A stretch of 64,000 bases of DNA from Sphingobacteriales bacterium (lineage in GTDB: Bacteria; Bacteroidota; Bacteroidia; Chitinophagales; Chitinophagaceae): the NCBI GenBank assembly GCA_023251235.1, contig JAHEZE010000002.1, forward strand, positions 1 to 64,000, in the 5' to 3' direction. The notes under the pieces are model-generated. The model was given only the letters and a program-made list of their open reading frames with translations, had not been told where the DNA came from and searched no databases. The translations under genes were made by a program, and so were the position numbers. Below, one piece after another: positions 62,903-64,000 of this stretch (its first letter is position 1; each line of letters starts with the position of its first letter).

Positions 62903-64000
62903 ATGGATATTAAACAGAACACCATCGTCGAGAGTATAGGTACTTATCTTCCTCCAAAATTAATTTCCACTGCTGAGGTACTTCAGGACTGTAAGACCAA
63001 AATTCAATTCCCGCTGGAAAATATAACAGGGATCAAAACAAGACGAATGGCAGGGGAAACTGAGTTTTCCATTGACCTGGCAAAAAAGGCTGTTGCTGAT
63101 TGCCTGGCTAATTCAAAATATGATCCATCCGATATTGATCTCCTGATCTGTTGCAATATTTCAAGATGGGATGGGCCGGGAATGATCTCTTTTGAACCCG
63201 GTACATCTGTTAAACTAAAAAAGGACTTTGGTTTTGCTAATGCATTGGTTTTTGATATAGCGAATGCATGTGCAGGAATGTTTACAGGGATTCATGTTTT
63301 AAATGCATTTATCAGAACAGGTGCTATCCGGCGGGGCATGGTAGTGAGTGGAGAATACATCACACATCTTACCAATACAGCACAAAGGGAAATTGAAAGT
63401 TTTATGGATAACCGGCTTGCATGTCTGACATTGGGAGATGCTGCAGCAGCATTGATATTGGAAAAAGCGAATGACAGTCAAACCGGCTTCCAGGAATTTC
63501 AACTTCAGACTTTCGGCCGATATAGCCCTTACTGTATTGCTAAAGCCTCAGCAGGTGGCGGGTTTATCATGCGTACTGACTCAGTGAACTTAACAGATGT
63601 AGCAATTAGATCCGGTGCAGCTCATTCAATAAATACATTAAGCCGTGCTGAATGGCCACCTGAAAGCTTTCAGCATTTGGTGATGCATCAAACATCCCGG
63701 ATGACCCTTAATAGTGCAAGCCGGGAAATAAACCGTTTATTAAAAAGCAGGATCAGTTGTGATGAAAACACAATTAATAACCTGGAGCAGCGTGGTAATA
63801 CTGCATCCACTGCACACTTCATAGCCATTGCAGATGAGATCCGCAACAATAAGATCAATACAGGAGATAAGATTGTATTCAGCATTTCAGCTTCGGGGCT
63901 TACTATCGGTACGGCGCTTTATATTTTTGATGATCTGCCTGATCGTTTAAGACAACCGAAATCAAAAAAAAATATCAATCAAAACGAAAGCCCGGCCAGG
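62903..64000 (+). CDS. 3-oxoacyl-ACP synthase III-like enzyme, partial
   Basis: The frame from ATG 62903 runs 366 codons to the right edge without a stop, so the 3' end is missing. It is a thiolase-fold KAS III protein: C123 in NACAGMF, H262 in MHQTSR and N299 in RGNTAST make the full Cys-His-Asn triad. It could condense or transfer an acyl group, for instance to prime or release the chain built by the neighbouring cluster. It is divergent from the fatty acyl-AMP ligase gene, and later genes of its own run lie outside the window. The C-terminus turns Lys/Asn-rich near the edge (PKSKKNINQNE), so the stop is probably close. Confidence 0.88.
   Translation, partial: MDIKQNTIVESIGTYLPPKLISTAEVLQDCKTKIQFPLENITGIKTRRMAGETEFSIDLAKKAVADCLANSKYDPSDIDLLICCNISRWDGPGMISFEPGTSVKLKKDFGFANALVFDIANACAGMFTGIHVLNAFIRTGAIRRGMVVSGEYITHLTNTAQREIESFMDNRLACLTLGDAAAALILEKANDSQTGFQEFQLQTFGRYSPYCIAKASAGGGFIMRTDSVNLTDVAIRSGAAHSINTLSRAEWPPESFQHLVMHQTSRMTLNSASREINRLLKSRISCDENTINNLEQRGNTASTAHFIAIADEIRNNKINTGDKIVFSISASGLTIGTALYIFDDLPDRLRQPKSKKNINQNESPAR

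Noticed and set aside
1-64000. CRISPR arrays, tRNA or rRNA genes, insertion sequences, prophage
   Set aside because: Scanning by eye showed no regularly spaced repeats, cloverleaf candidates, transposase or phage genes; a weak tRNA-like fold could still be missed without a covariance search.

Overview
This 64 kb window is typical Bacteroidota chromosome and most likely comes from the Chitinophagaceae (inference from gene content and style; no marker gene was compared). The support is: AT-rich DNA, promoters of the TTG-N19-TAnnTTTG type, very weak Shine-Dalgarno signals, two PorP/SprF outer-membrane proteins each beside a giant PKD-repeat protein with a type IX secretion (T9SS) type B sorting domain, a type A sorting domain, PurS, and a LolD-like ATPase. 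No rRNA, tRNA, CRISPR array, transposase or prophage was seen.

Layout. 1-12 kb: the tail of rsmG, an orphan NarL/FixJ response regulator flanked by two matching palindromes, an M1 peptidase, an iodotyrosine-deiodinase-like nitroreductase, rsmI, purS, pssA, a Xaa-Pro aminopeptidase, pckA, a DUF922 protease, a TonB-like secreted protein, a deoxynucleoside kinase and trpS. 12-21 kb: gatC, two ABC ATPases, a PduO-type cobalamin adenosyltransferase, a DUF2795 protein, fabI, recN, a zinc-ribbon coiled-coil protein, a NIF3 protein, a DinB-like protein and a lipoprotein. 21-29 kb: a 1,471-aa PKD adhesin-like protein with its PorP/SprF partner, an aquaporin, a BCP-type peroxiredoxin and a tiny protein that is little more than a T9SS sorting domain. 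29-41 kb: an RlmI-like methyltransferase, grpE-dnaJ, a vWA protein, hpt, a glucosaminidase-LysM protein, an O-methyltransferase, a sodium:solute symporter, a LOG-family protein, an outer-membrane protein, a GlcD-like oxidase and the second PorP/SprF. 41-48 kb: a 1,188-aa SBBP/PKD protein, recG and a WecA/TagO-like transferase.

48.2-49.06 kb holds no intact gene, only decayed coding fragments. It borders the accessory part of the window, a lipo-polyketide/non-ribosomal-peptide gene cluster (about 49.06 kb to beyond the right edge). On the minus strand a fatty acyl-AMP ligase, a luciferase-like monooxygenase, a PKS (ACP-KS-AT-DH-KR-ACP) and an NRPS (C-A-T, pocket residues close to the glycine code) form an apparent operon. 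A KAS III-like enzyme diverges from it and runs off the window. An APS kinase and a PAPS-type sulfotransferase converge on it. The simplest reading is: a fatty acid is activated by the ligase, extended once by the PKS, possibly oxidised by the monooxygenase, joined to a small amino acid by the NRPS, and possibly sulfated. No thioesterase or phosphopantetheinyl transferase is visible, so release and carrier activation must come from elsewhere.

The other observations worth checking are the two palindromes with identical spacing to -7-like boxes around the response regulator, a palindromic repeat inserted in frame in recN, a recG with no conventional start codon at its expected N-terminus, and -7 promoter boxes lying exactly 4 nt before ATG codons.
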